DNA of 64,000 nt, taken from Strigops habroptila (Eukaryota > Chordata > Aves > Psittaciformes > Psittacidae). The notes under the pieces are model-generated. The model searched no databases and was not told the DNA's origin. It saw only the letters and a program-made list of their open reading frames with translations. Positions 1 through 29,600 of this stretch are shown here, piece by piece. The stretch covers positions 11,888,707 through 11,952,706 of the forward strand of contig NC_044291.2 of NCBI RefSeq assembly GCF_004027225.2, read 5' to 3'. The stretch's first letter is position 1; every line of letters begins with the position of its first letter. The position numbers and the translations under genes are program-made.

Positions 1-466
1 ATTCTGGGACTGATGGGAGCATGCAGGCTCTTCTCTGGTCATCAAGTTGTTTTCCCTGAAGACCTTCCACACGCACATTTCCATTTATATTTCTTTCATG
101 CAAGTATTTCTGTGACTGGTCTCTACATTATAGTCTCACAACACAGAGGAAAAGCGAGGGGCTCCCAGACTCTCCTTACATCTCGTTTCCCACCCAGGCA
201 GCTGAAGTCTCGCTGGGCAGGGCCCTCACAGTGAGACAGGTGAAGCGAGGGACAGCGAGCGGAAAGAGCAAGAAACATTCAGCCCCAAACAGCACCGGCC
301 CTCCGCCCGAAAGCGGTGCCCGTGCCAGGGTGGCCGGTGGCTCCGCTCGGAACTGGCACCAGCCCGGCTCCCGCTTCCCCCTCCCCACGGCCGCCGCTGC
401 CATAGAATCCCGGAAGTGCTCCCGGCCTAGAGCGGCGCCCGGAAGCGGCCGGGAGGCGCCGCGGTG

Positions 467-514
467 ATGGCGGCCGGCGCGCGGGGCGGTGGGCGGGCGG
501 GCTGCGGGCCCTGA
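467..514 (+). other. Short upstream ORF in the MAN1B1 leader
   Basis: An ATG at 467 opens a 15-codon frame ending in TGA at 512-514, ten bases before the MAN1B1 ATG at 524. It is in the same frame as MAN1B1, so its stop excludes a longer N-terminus. The ATG overlaps the YY1-like GATGGCGGC, so it may instead mark the transcription start and not be in the mRNA. Confidence 0.5.
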
Positions 515-523
515 GGCGCCGCC

Positions 524-18796
<18,273 letters not shown>

Positions 18797-21700
18797 ACTG
18801 GGTGTCAGTAGACCTTCCAGTGGTGGCATTTTTATCTTCAAGTCACTTTACTATTCAGGGTTTGAGGAGAGATGCTATATTGCACCTTTTTTGGCTTAAA
18901 TCAATCAAACAAAACCTTTGGGAAAGCATCTCTCTTTTGAAGAAGTCATGTGAGTCTTAAATGTAATCCCTGGTTCTGGGATGGACAAGCTGTGCCATAC
19001 TAAGCTGGTTTTCCTGGTATTAATGATGTGGTTCAGAGAATAATGGACCATGAAATCACGGGGCTCTGGTGAACCAGAACTCACTTATGTCAGTCTTACT
19101 AAATGCTCATTAAATACTGGGAATGCAGCAAGTTGTCTTACAGCACAGGCTTGTTCCTGGAGAGAAGGAATAAGCCTACAGGTGTCTGGTTTGTTCTGGA
19201 TTCACCAAAACACTCGGTTACAGCACTGTTCCTTCATGAGAACACACAGTGTTTCAGGTGCTAAGTGGGATAAACCAAGAACTGTGACATTGTTCCAGGT
19301 AGAAGCAAAGCTGTCGGTGTTGCTACTGATACTCTGATCTCATTCCGAACTCCCCAGCTATGCTGCGTCACGTTAGAAGGAGGAAGCAGCAGCAAAGCGT
19401 CTGTTGGACAGTGTCTTAGTTTTATGGAGCACTTTGGCTGAAATGAATGATGGAAGAGAATTTGCTGCTGCTTTGGCTCAAAAGTGATATATAATTTTGT
19501 AGAGCTATTGCAGTTTTTTAACTTATCTGCAGGAATGCAGGAGATAATGTGAAACACAAGTGAAACTACATGTGCATTTTATATATTATTTGCGTCAGTT
19601 AGACTCAGGTATTCTGACTGAAAGCTGCTTTCTGAGGTTGGGCACTGGGAAAGCTTGTGAGCACATTAGGTAGAATTCTAAGTCAGCTTCCTTCTGTCCC
19701 TGTTTAGATATTGCATTGTAAGGCGTTTGACGCAAAACAAGCTTAAAAGCGTACAGCAAAGGTCATGTTATTCATCATTTTTGGACTGTGGAGAAATTCT
19801 CAAGGTTTTTTGGTTGGCTTTTTTTTTTTTTTCCTTGGGAGTACTTGGGGTAGAAGTTATTTTCTTAAGTAGTAGTAAAAGCAGACAGTCCAAGTGTATT
19901 ACAACAATTCCTGGTCCCAGTAGAATCAGTGAAATCTGTTCAGTTGCTTGAAGACAAAGCAGATCCATTTTTTTTAAGAATTTTATGGGAGTCTTGGGAT
20001 CTTTCATTTTTATATGTGCAAATAGATTTTACACCATGAATTCGGAAATCAGCTCTCTGTAGTGTTTTTCCTGTAGGTTTTGTAGCTACTTGGGCAGTCC
20101 TGTATTCACAGATAAGGTCTCAGATACACGCTTATTTCTTTTCGAGGGTGCTCTCATCAAAATGTCCTTTCCCCTCACACTAATGGGAGCAGCATGAAGA
20201 ATGCAGGTTGTGGTGGTGAGGTACATTCCCTCTAAATCTAGGGCTGCTACAGGAGACTGTAACAGTTGTTTTTTCCAGTGACCGAGGCGGGTATGTGTAT
20301 TTGGTAGCATTTGTAACCTTTGATTTGTGAAGTAAGATGGATTTTTATTTGTTTTATGCTGATCAATTCTATTTGCAGGTGTCGGAAGTTACCCTTGGGA
20401 CCACTGTTTAAGTCTTTTAAAGAATATTTATCATTCCATGTACTAATGATGGCTTATGGAAATGAAGAAATATTAGAAATTATTTAAATGCACCTTTTTC
20501 TGTTGTCAAAGGGACCTTGGAATTTGTAAGACATGACAAGCGTGTGCAGAATGTTAATGTTGCTCCAGTTCACATGCCACCAGTAACCCTGGAAATCAAT
20601 TTCTCACATGTGCAGTGGAATCCAGTAGCTGTAGCCTTTGTCCACACAACTGATTTGCTCCTAAAACTTTTGTTTTCCTTTGACATAACAGCAAAGAAAG
20701 AAAATGCTGTTGAAAGGTGGGAGGAACACCTTCAGTGTTTCTGTTTATGGAGCAGGTTTGTGGTTCTGAGGAGCTGAGCTTTGGCTAAAGGCTGGAGGCT
20801 CAAAACTGAAGATTTTAAAAAAAAAAGGTAAGTTAAACCCCCTGCTCAGTGAGACTGCCCAGGCCCTGCTGGCTGGTGCTGCTTGGCCTGTGCCTTCCAC
20901 TGGAGCTAGTATTGAACTTGGACTCAGTGACTTTGCTGTGGATTGGAAAACTTGCAGAGGGGTTTCACCTCAAGGGCAGCCCTACTGAGGAAGCAGAGAG
21001 ATGTCTTAGAAAGTGGAGTCCATACAAATGCTCACAAAACCCCTTCTGTTGTTGAAGTCTTATATTAGTCTTAATGGAATTAACTCTACAAACGGGACTG
21101 TGCGAGTTTGTGTTATATTTTTTGCCTTCTGATTGGTTTGAGAGTAATAATCCATTTCTGAATGAGTTGAAGGAGAGAAGAATAAATCATCACTTCCCCA
21201 AACATACTTCTTGTCTTTTAGCTGAGCCTGTTTGTTCAACTACTTTCTTTCTACCTACTTCTTCATGGGATACTGAACCTCTTTGCAAAGTGTGGCTTTA
21301 CTGTCCTTGTCCTTTAAATCCTTTAAATCTGAAGTTAAGATAGTTCAGGGCTCCTGTATCACATGTGAAAGGGCAGAAACCTAAATAATCTGTTAAAAGT
21401 CCATATGCTTCTTCCTGTTCTTTTGCAAAGGTGATTTTAATTGCTTATTTACTTCCTTAACATAATATGCTGTGTCAGATTAGTTGCTGAGCTTCACAGC
21501 CCATCTCAATTCCACTGTGTGCTCCCCCAGCACTACAGAAGCTTTGCACATCTTTGAAAGGTTTTCTTTTGAGGACTCTGGTTCTTAGTCCTTGCAATTC
21601 AGGCTTTGGCTCAGTAATCCCTGCTGGTGTTTCAATGTGCTTGTATGCTTCTGATGCTTAAGGTGAATGTTGTGGAAATCACTTCAGCCAGTGATTCTGT

Positions 21701-23501
21701 CCTTTTGCACAAATAGCTGCCTTAGTTTCTCTCCAAGAGCTTGAGTGCCTTTCCTAATTAAAATAAACCAATACACAATAACCCAGCTCCACCCAGCTAT
21801 ACTTTTCACTTATGCTTTCACGGAGAAACACAAATGGGTAGGGACACAGCCACGTTGTGCTGCACAGCTGTGGGGCTCTGAGAACTCATATTCTGGGCTT
21901 TAAGCCACAGCTCAGGAAACAATACGGACCTTGCTCAAAGAAAATCCAGTAGATGGATGGGGCCACAGTTAGCATCTGATCTCTCCACTTTCTGAGGACT
22001 GAAGTCTCACTGCAGGTTTTAGAAACTGGCAGTTTTGCAAGGTCCATAGTACTGGCTGATGTGAACCCTTCTGTTTTTCACGTGGCTTTATGTTAACAGT
22101 AACCTGGCAGTGTTCAAGGCCAGGTTGGATGGGGCTTGGAGCAACCCTAGTCTAGTGGAAGGTGTCCCTGCCCATGGCAGGGGGTTGGAACTGGATGAGC
22201 TTTAAGGTCTCTTCAACACAAACCAGTCTGGGATTCTGATTACTGAGGATGTAGTTCCACTAACAAAGTGTTTTTCTTTGGGGACTGGAGTTTGACTAAC
22301 TAGTCTTCCCTACATTGTCATTCATTTGTACATGCCTGAAAGATCTGACAAATGGACTTCATCCATTCCTGCTTTTCCCTCCCCCTGCACTCCTCAGTGC
22401 TGGGGGGAGCAGAACCTTTGGTTGGTTGTAAGAAGAGGGAAGAGATAAGCAGGTTGTATGCAAAAAGGCTTTTTGTCAGCACCCGAATATTGTGAAACAC
22501 CATCAGCGACTGCCACTGTAGCTCTGGGAACAGTCGCCCTGTGATGGCCAGGAGGACCCAGCAGTGCAAATACTGCACACAAAGCCTTGTGTTTGAGCAG
22601 TGGAACAGAAGCTGAGGCAATGCCGTGACTGCCTGTGTAAGTAATGTAAACCTTTGGGGAGCCAGGAGGCTCCTCCACTAAGTCATAAAATCATTGCAAA
22701 TGGATCAACTGAGGCAGCCAATTGATTACAGGATTTAATACTTCTACACTTAAGCTAGTATTTATTAGTGCATAGCAATTCCAGTAGGTGAGAACCAATC
22801 TGTTGATGTGCAAAGATGAGTTTGCTCCACCTGAAGTTTTATCTTCTCTGGTTATACTACCAAGCCATGAAATCATATCACACGTTTTATCAGACTTGTA
22901 ATTTATTTTAAAAAGATCTGAAGATGTCTGGAGCAAAACTGTGCTCTACTGGTCACTAATGCGCAGCTCTCGAGTGACAGCAGTACAACAGGATGACTTC
23001 TAGGTGTAAACCTCCAGCTCAAGGACTGAAGATCTCTTGAGGAAGTTAAAAACAAACCAAAAACCCACCCAACCCCCCAGCACTGGATGAGGCTAATGGA
23101 GTCTTTTTGTATGTAACTGGTTTCTGGTGGAGTCCTGTGAACCTATGTAAGTAATGACCCTACCTCTGCTTCTCCTCTAGTCATCTAATCTTTACTTTTT
23201 GTCTAAAATAATTTAGCTTTAACCTTAAGGTGCCTCATGTAACCAGACTGTTCAGGCTAGTGGTGGTTCTGGGGCCTTCTAGGCAAGCTTTTAGCATGTC
23301 CACCATGTGTAATGCCTTCTCACTGCGAGCAGGTCAGCATGAGAGCTGCACAACGTGCTTTGGGCTTCTGTCATAGATTTGGCATTTTGCTTTTCTTTTG
23401 ATGCTTGATGAGGGGCAGGTAAGACACTTCAAAAGGGTGAATTTCCACCAGCATGGATAACACTTCCTCAAATGGTGCAGGCTCAGCTGTCTTCTTGTAT
23501 C
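18797..23501. other. Convergent intergenic interval, MAN1B1 to DPP7
   Basis: It holds the 3' UTRs of both genes. Candidate poly(A) signals are ATTAAA at 19109-19114 and AATAAA at 21181-21186 and 21762-21767 for MAN1B1. On the minus strand AATAAA lies at 22902-22907 and 22761-22766 for DPP7. None can be confirmed from sequence. One CR1 fragment lies at 22105-22243. I see no other coding signal here. Confidence 0.6.
22105..22243 (+). mobile_element. CR1 LINE 3' fragment
   Basis: Runs from GGCAGTGTTCAAGGCCAGG through GGAAGGTGTCCCTGCC and GGAACTGGATGAGCTTTAAG to GGGATTCTGAT: the last about 140 bases of CR1. Confidence 0.88.
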
Positions 23502-23688
23502 CTAGTGGCAGCTTGGCAGCCTCACCCGCAGGTCTGAGGCTATGGGGATGGACGTACTCACAGCTGAAGCCCCTGGGTGCTTCTCTTGTGCTCTTTCCAT
23601 CCCTGCAGCTTTCACCCAGCTGTTGATGATGCTTGCTTCAAGCTTGCGCACTTGTGTGACCGATGGGGGGTCAGCTGGATTGTGTCCT
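23502..23688 (-). CDS. DPP7: DPP7 coding exon 13 and stop (aa 446-507)
   Basis: Acceptor TCTCTAG|. It encodes [20 protein letters not shown], the conserved C-terminal helix, then a weakly conserved tail to TAG at 23502-23504. Confidence 0.88.
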
Positions 23689-26600
23689 CTAGAGAAAGCA
23701 GAGCAGGGTGAGCTGGTCAGTGGGGGCAGTTCTTTGCCTCCTGCACAGAGAAAGCCAAGCCAGGGAACTGAAGGACAGAGCTTATCTGTTTTGTACTTGG
23801 TATTTATGCCCTGGAAAAAACTTACAGCGTGGCATCCACAAGGAGGTTGGGAGGCAGGCTGGAGAGCCCCAAGCTCTCCCTTGCATTGGTGGCTGCTGCC
23901 CTCTGCTCTGGGGCTGAAGGCTGATGCCTAATGCCAAGAGACACTGGACTATTTCACATGACTGATAGCTACAGGCTATCACACACTTGTGCCAATCCCT
24001 GTGCAAGAACATGTTCCAATGAGAGTATGTGAGCTTAGTGCTGAGTTCTGCACTGCCTGGCTTCCCTGGAGGCTGGAAGAGCCCTGAACTGGGGAAGAAG
24101 ATTGCTCTTCCACAATTAGGCTGTGACAGTCTATATCCAACCCCTTTTAAAGGATCTCCTGGATCTTTGGACTGTGGCTAAGATCTAACACCCAGGGCAG
24201 GAGGATTTCGTCAGCCAAAGGAGAGCTTGGTACTTACCGGAGGTCTAGGTGATGAGCGCCTCCTTTAACAGTCAATGCAATTAGGGAAGGGCTGAGGCTG
24301 CTATTTATCTGGAAGAAGAAGGAGCAGAGAGAAACTCTCACCAAGTGACCAGATGGAACTGGGCTTCTGTTCTAAAAACTGCAAGGTGAGTTGGTCAGGA
24401 CTGAGGACAGGCATGGGAAGAGACCCCCAGTATGCCTGCCACTGTGTGCAGGGCTGGCAGTCCCAGTGAGCCCAATGCCCCATCTCAAATGAAGTGATTC
24501 TATGATCATTAATGTCCTGAGGCTCCTCAATGCTTCCGTATAAAACAGCTGCCATCAGAAACTCAAATGTAGGAAAGATTAATCACCAGTGCTGCTCTGA
24601 AAGGAGGGGGGGTGGTGTGTATCACCTGGAAAGGCTGCTCTCTGTGCTGGGGGGTGCAGGACTGCACATGCTTACCCCACCTCCAGCCCACGGGTCCAAG
24701 TCTCCATTTGAAAAAATGATGTTGCTTGCACTTTTCAGGTCTGAAATTCAGAGAGATGACATGTGAGAGGTCTCCTTCCTGCCTATTTATCCAAACGCAT
24801 TTGGCTACTGCAGCAAACATGGCCAAGAACAGAAAACACAGGAGAATAAACCAAATACTTGACAGTTTTTAGGTATTCCAATTTTGCCTTGAGGAGGTAC
24901 AGAAAGGTCTGTTTGGCTCAAGTCAGCACAAGGCTGTGACTTTCTTCCAGGACCTGTTAGTGCACTGTACCTGTCCCAACAGAGCTCAGCTGGGCAGAGG
25001 TGGGACAGGCAGAAAACTGCAGGGTAGTGCCAAGGGACGAGCAGCCAGCACAACTCACCTCCTCCCCAAAAGTTTATCTGCAGCCAGTGTGCTCGTGGCT
25101 TCACATGCCATTTGTTCCAGCAGTACTGCTCCCGCATGGCCTCTGTGAAGGGCATCTCGGGGAACATATCAGTCACGTTGTTGCTGTTGAAAGTTAAGTT
25201 GATCTCAGTGCAAACCTAAGAGAGGTAGAAGAGCTGTCACAGGGCAGGGCGGGGGAAACAGGATAACCAGCAGCCGGAACTTGTTGCTGTCTCCAAAACT
25301 TTACCTGGTAGTCCCAGGCCTCAGCATCTGGGCCGATGCCACAGCCCGTGGGGTCAGCGCAGGACTGGTACAGCTGGTATATGTCATAGCACTGTGCCAA
25401 GCCGGAGGAGTTGTAGAACACCCCTGACAGGGAACAGAGCACAGAGTCAACCTGTCAGCACCTTCTCTGTTGTCTCACCCATCGCCTCACCCCCAAACCA
25501 CATGGCCAAGGGCAAGCAGAGGGGTGGCTGTCCCAGCTGGACAAGTACGTCAGCCTGGGGCAGGGGCTGACCAGCATTAGGCTACAATCCCAACTTAATG
25601 ACAAAGCTTTCATATGGTCTCAAGCCTGGCCGTGGATACCCTTTGATTCTGCTGTATCCACAGGGAGAAAAGAGACTACAGGTGCTCTCTGCTTGTGCCA
25701 AAAGCCAAGCAACTGGTTCACTAGGTGCTGGGAGAACCCTAGGCTCCAATCTCCAACACCAACGAGAGCGGGCTGTATACAGGATGTTAGTTGACTGCTT
25801 CAAGCTGAAGAGGACACAAGTGCTGAGACCTTCCCACGCCCTCCTTGAAAGTAGCTGTTGTCTGAATTGATAAAATCTAGTCAGAGGGCCAAGGGTGGCC
25901 TGTCACAGACAGGATTTTGTTTGACTGTTGTTCAAGAAGGAAAGACGGCATGTGCAGACTTGCCCAGATGAAAGAGCACCTAACCAGGCACCCAACAAAG
26001 CATTGCTGGGGAGCTGCTGAAAAATGAGCTGCTCTTTGTGCAGATGGGTAGTTACCAGATAGCGAGGAAGAAGAATGTGGCTATGCTGGTGGCTGTCCAC
26101 TGCTGCCAGTGTCACAGCCAATGGGCAAAACCCACAAACACTCTGGGGTTTCTGTGATAGCCAGCATCAACAACAGCTACACTTGCAAACAGTCCCAAGC
26201 AGCTCTGCAAGGCACAGGGCACACTGCGCCTGCAAAGCACTGGGCAGAGGCTGCTGGGGAGGGGACTGCTGCAGCTGCTGCTGTTTGGATCACTCCGTGT
26301 GCTTGGGCAGCAGAGCCTCAGCTCCCCTGAAGCAGGAAACCCCTGTCCCGGCTGCAGAAGAGTGCCCAGGAGATGCAGTGACCACATGCAGCTGAGTTCC
26401 AGGGCTGCTTCCAGAGCCATGCTGCTGCGCTCGCAGGCCAGCACTGCGAGCCTGGCGTCAGACACCTACCTGGCTAAACTCCTGGACGGGCTCAGCAGCC
26501 TTCGCGCGCAGAGTGCACTGTGCGATGTGACGCTGGAGGCAGAAGGGGTTTGCTTTCCAGCCCACAAGATTGTTCTAGCTTCAGCAAGTAATTACTGCAA

Positions 26601-29600
26601 GATCCTGTTTGTTGGAAACTTGACCAGAGCGGGGAGCCCAGACACTAAAATCCGGCTGAAAGCTGTCAGTGCTGCTGGGCTGAGGAATGTTCTCAACTTC
26701 ATTTACTCCAACAAACTAGACCTCTCATTGCAGAATATTGAGGAGACCTTCAAAGCTGCAGAAACCCTCCTTGTTCGGGAGGTGATCAAGCTGTGCTTCT
26801 GCTTCCTGGAGGGTTGCTTGAACTATGAGAACTGCATGGATGTTCTTAACATTGTTAACAAACTCGGCCCAGCAGACCTGAGACAGAAAGCCATGTGCTA
26901 CGTAGGGCAGCATTGCAAACAGATCCTGGCTGATCCGCAGCGCTTGAAAGACCTGGACCAAGGAACCCTTTGTGAAATTTTGGGCAGGACCAACGCAGAG
27001 GGATGCAGCGAGCTGGAGCTGTTCAGAGCTGCCATGAGCTGGCTGCAGCATGACTGCACACGGCTGAAAGATGCAGCAGAGATTTTAAGGCATATAAGAT
27101 TCCCTCTCATTCCTTTATGGGATCTGCAGAGATGTGTCCAGGAAATGCCTCTTATGAGGCTGGATTCAGGCTGCCACAGGTACGTGCAGGAGGCTCTGAA
27201 CTACCACTCCCAGCTGTATGCTCAGCCAGTCCTGCAGACCCAGAGCACGAGCCTCCGTGCTGGTTCCACTGTGCTGCTTGTAGCTGGTGGCAGAACCACG
27301 ACCAACCACGTGTGCAGAGAGATGTGGGCTGCGGACCAGAGCTGCAGCTCCTGGTACAAGGTCGGGGACCTCTGCATGCCAGTGTACAACCACTGTGTTG
27401 CCATCATCAATGACTTTCTCTTTGTCATTGGAGGACAGAGCAAATTTGATCCCACTGGAAAGCAACCATCAAATGAGGTAAGACACGAGAAACCTTTAGC
27501 CTTGGAAAAATGGCTGGGTGAGGGAGGAAGGGAGGGAGGGAGGGAGGGAGGGAGTCATTCCTCTTGCCCACCACAGCTCTCACACCTCTACATATTTCTT
27601 AGCACTCTGGACAGTACTGAAAGCCCTTGGGAATACAGCTTCCAAACAGCCTGTGAAGGAATCATCTTCTGCCCTGGTCTCACCTTGCTTCTACTGTAAA
27701 TTGTTATCCTAATCTGTACACAACTTCCATGGTGCAGGTTCAGCCAGGTCCACATCAGTCGAACAAGCAACCCCCTAAATGCTATCCCTATCCCCATTGT
27801 TGCTGTCATGGGACTCATCCTTGGGAGGAATAGCTGAATTTCACCACTTCACTTGAGAACTGCTCTTTCTTCGGGTTTGCCCTGGAAATGCAAATCTGCT
27901 TTAGGTCCCAGGACCTTCCCCTTCTGCCTGGGGAGTAAAAAGACTTGTCCAGGATTTTATATTTTCCTAGATGGCTCCAGTGAGCTTGATAGCAAAACCA
28001 GCATGTTTTCCTTTCTCAAGCTCCCAGGTGGGCTTATTTCAGCACAGCTCAACAGTGCCACTGCAAACAGCAACTCACTTCCACTGCCTTGAAGGCAGGA
28101 GGCAGCTCAGCAGCGGCAGAGCAGAGGATGCTGCAGAAGCACGGCAACAGCCCAAGCTCAGCACCTGCCCCGTGTGGTTCTGCAGACACTGCCCTTGCTC
28201 AATGACCTGGGCTTTCTAACAGGAGGGGCAAAACAAGCTTTTGAAAAACCGCTGAATGAGATGTGAGTGGAAGCCCAGCCTTAGCAGGGGCGCTGTGCCT
28301 CTCTAGTATTGTCACCAGGGATAAGGGGAGGGGAAGCCACTCCTGCCTTCTCTTGGACAAGAGCAGCAGGCAAAGCTCAGCTGCTCTCTTTAATACACAC
28401 TCAAAACAGTAGCAGAGATGCAAATGTGCTTGTTTAAATCTCACTGAAACAGTTTTAACCTGACGTATGCTAGATTGTGTTTGAAACAAAGGTATTTCAC
28501 CAAGCCAAGGTGTTTCACCTCCTGCTTGCTGGAGCTGAGGGAACAACCTTATTTCCAGATGCCCCTAGACCTCCAGAAAGGCTTCAACTGAGCCTCCAGC
28601 TCTGCTGGGAGGTGCTGCTGAGGCAGCTGACTGGCACTGGAAGTTAAGCCTGTCCAGGTCTGAATATAAAACCTTCCTCAGCCTGGGGAACTGTTTCTCA
28701 CTTCTTGAAGCCGCACAAGACACAAGCCAGCCATGCGCCACCTTCTAACTCTCAGCCCTCTGCTGTGATCCTAGGTTTTCCGATTCGATCCCCGCAACAC
28801 CTCCTGGCTCCAGGTCGCCAGCATGCTGCAGCGGCGGACACGCTTCCACGCAGATGTGCTGTCTGACCGCATTGTCGCCGTGGGTGGTGGGACACTGCTG
28901 GGGACCCTCACACGCACGGTGGAACTGTACCAGCCTGCTGACAACAAGTGGGAGTTCACAGCTCCCTTCCCCATGCCTATTGCTGATCATGCAGGCACGA
29001 CCCACAAGGGAATCCTCTACATTTCAGGTGATAGAGCTGGCAGAAAGCAGCATATTTTCATACAGTTTTGTTGATTTTTGCTAGCATCTTAATGTCACAG
29101 TCTAAGCCTGCACCCACACTGGTAGCACCCACAGCTCCAGGGTCAGTTTCCTGCTGTTTTAGCACAGCCTCACTGCCCTCCTGTGTTCTTCTCGTGTCAC
29201 CTTTAATGTCTTTGTCCCAAGACATTAAAGGTAATACCATCTACTTGCAATCCACATCCCTGCTCACCTTTGACCCTGCAATCCTGGCTGAATCCGAGAC
29301 CTTTGCTGTCTGAAAGGTAAACCAGGAGCAGGCTGCCATAGTGCTGGGGATGGATTAAACCCTGGTATTAATCTCAATGGAAAATGTAGGACTACCGCTG
29401 TTGTGCTGCTTTGTTAACCTGTACAAAAAGAAGTATAATGCAGGCTCTTACCATACAAGGGATCCTCAGTCTTTACAGGGATTTCTGGTAGGTGGTGCAG
29501 GATGTTTGGCAGTAAAGCAGCATGGGTTTAAACACTTCAGGAAAGTGTTGTAGGATACTTAGCTTTTGCAGCTACTAGTCTGGACTTGAAAGATAATCTT

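Noticed and set aside
26299-26418. Upstream part of the Kelch open frame
   Set aside because: The frame opens with GTG at 26299, not ATG, and the residues before 26386 resemble no BTB protein; they are taken as 5' UTR.
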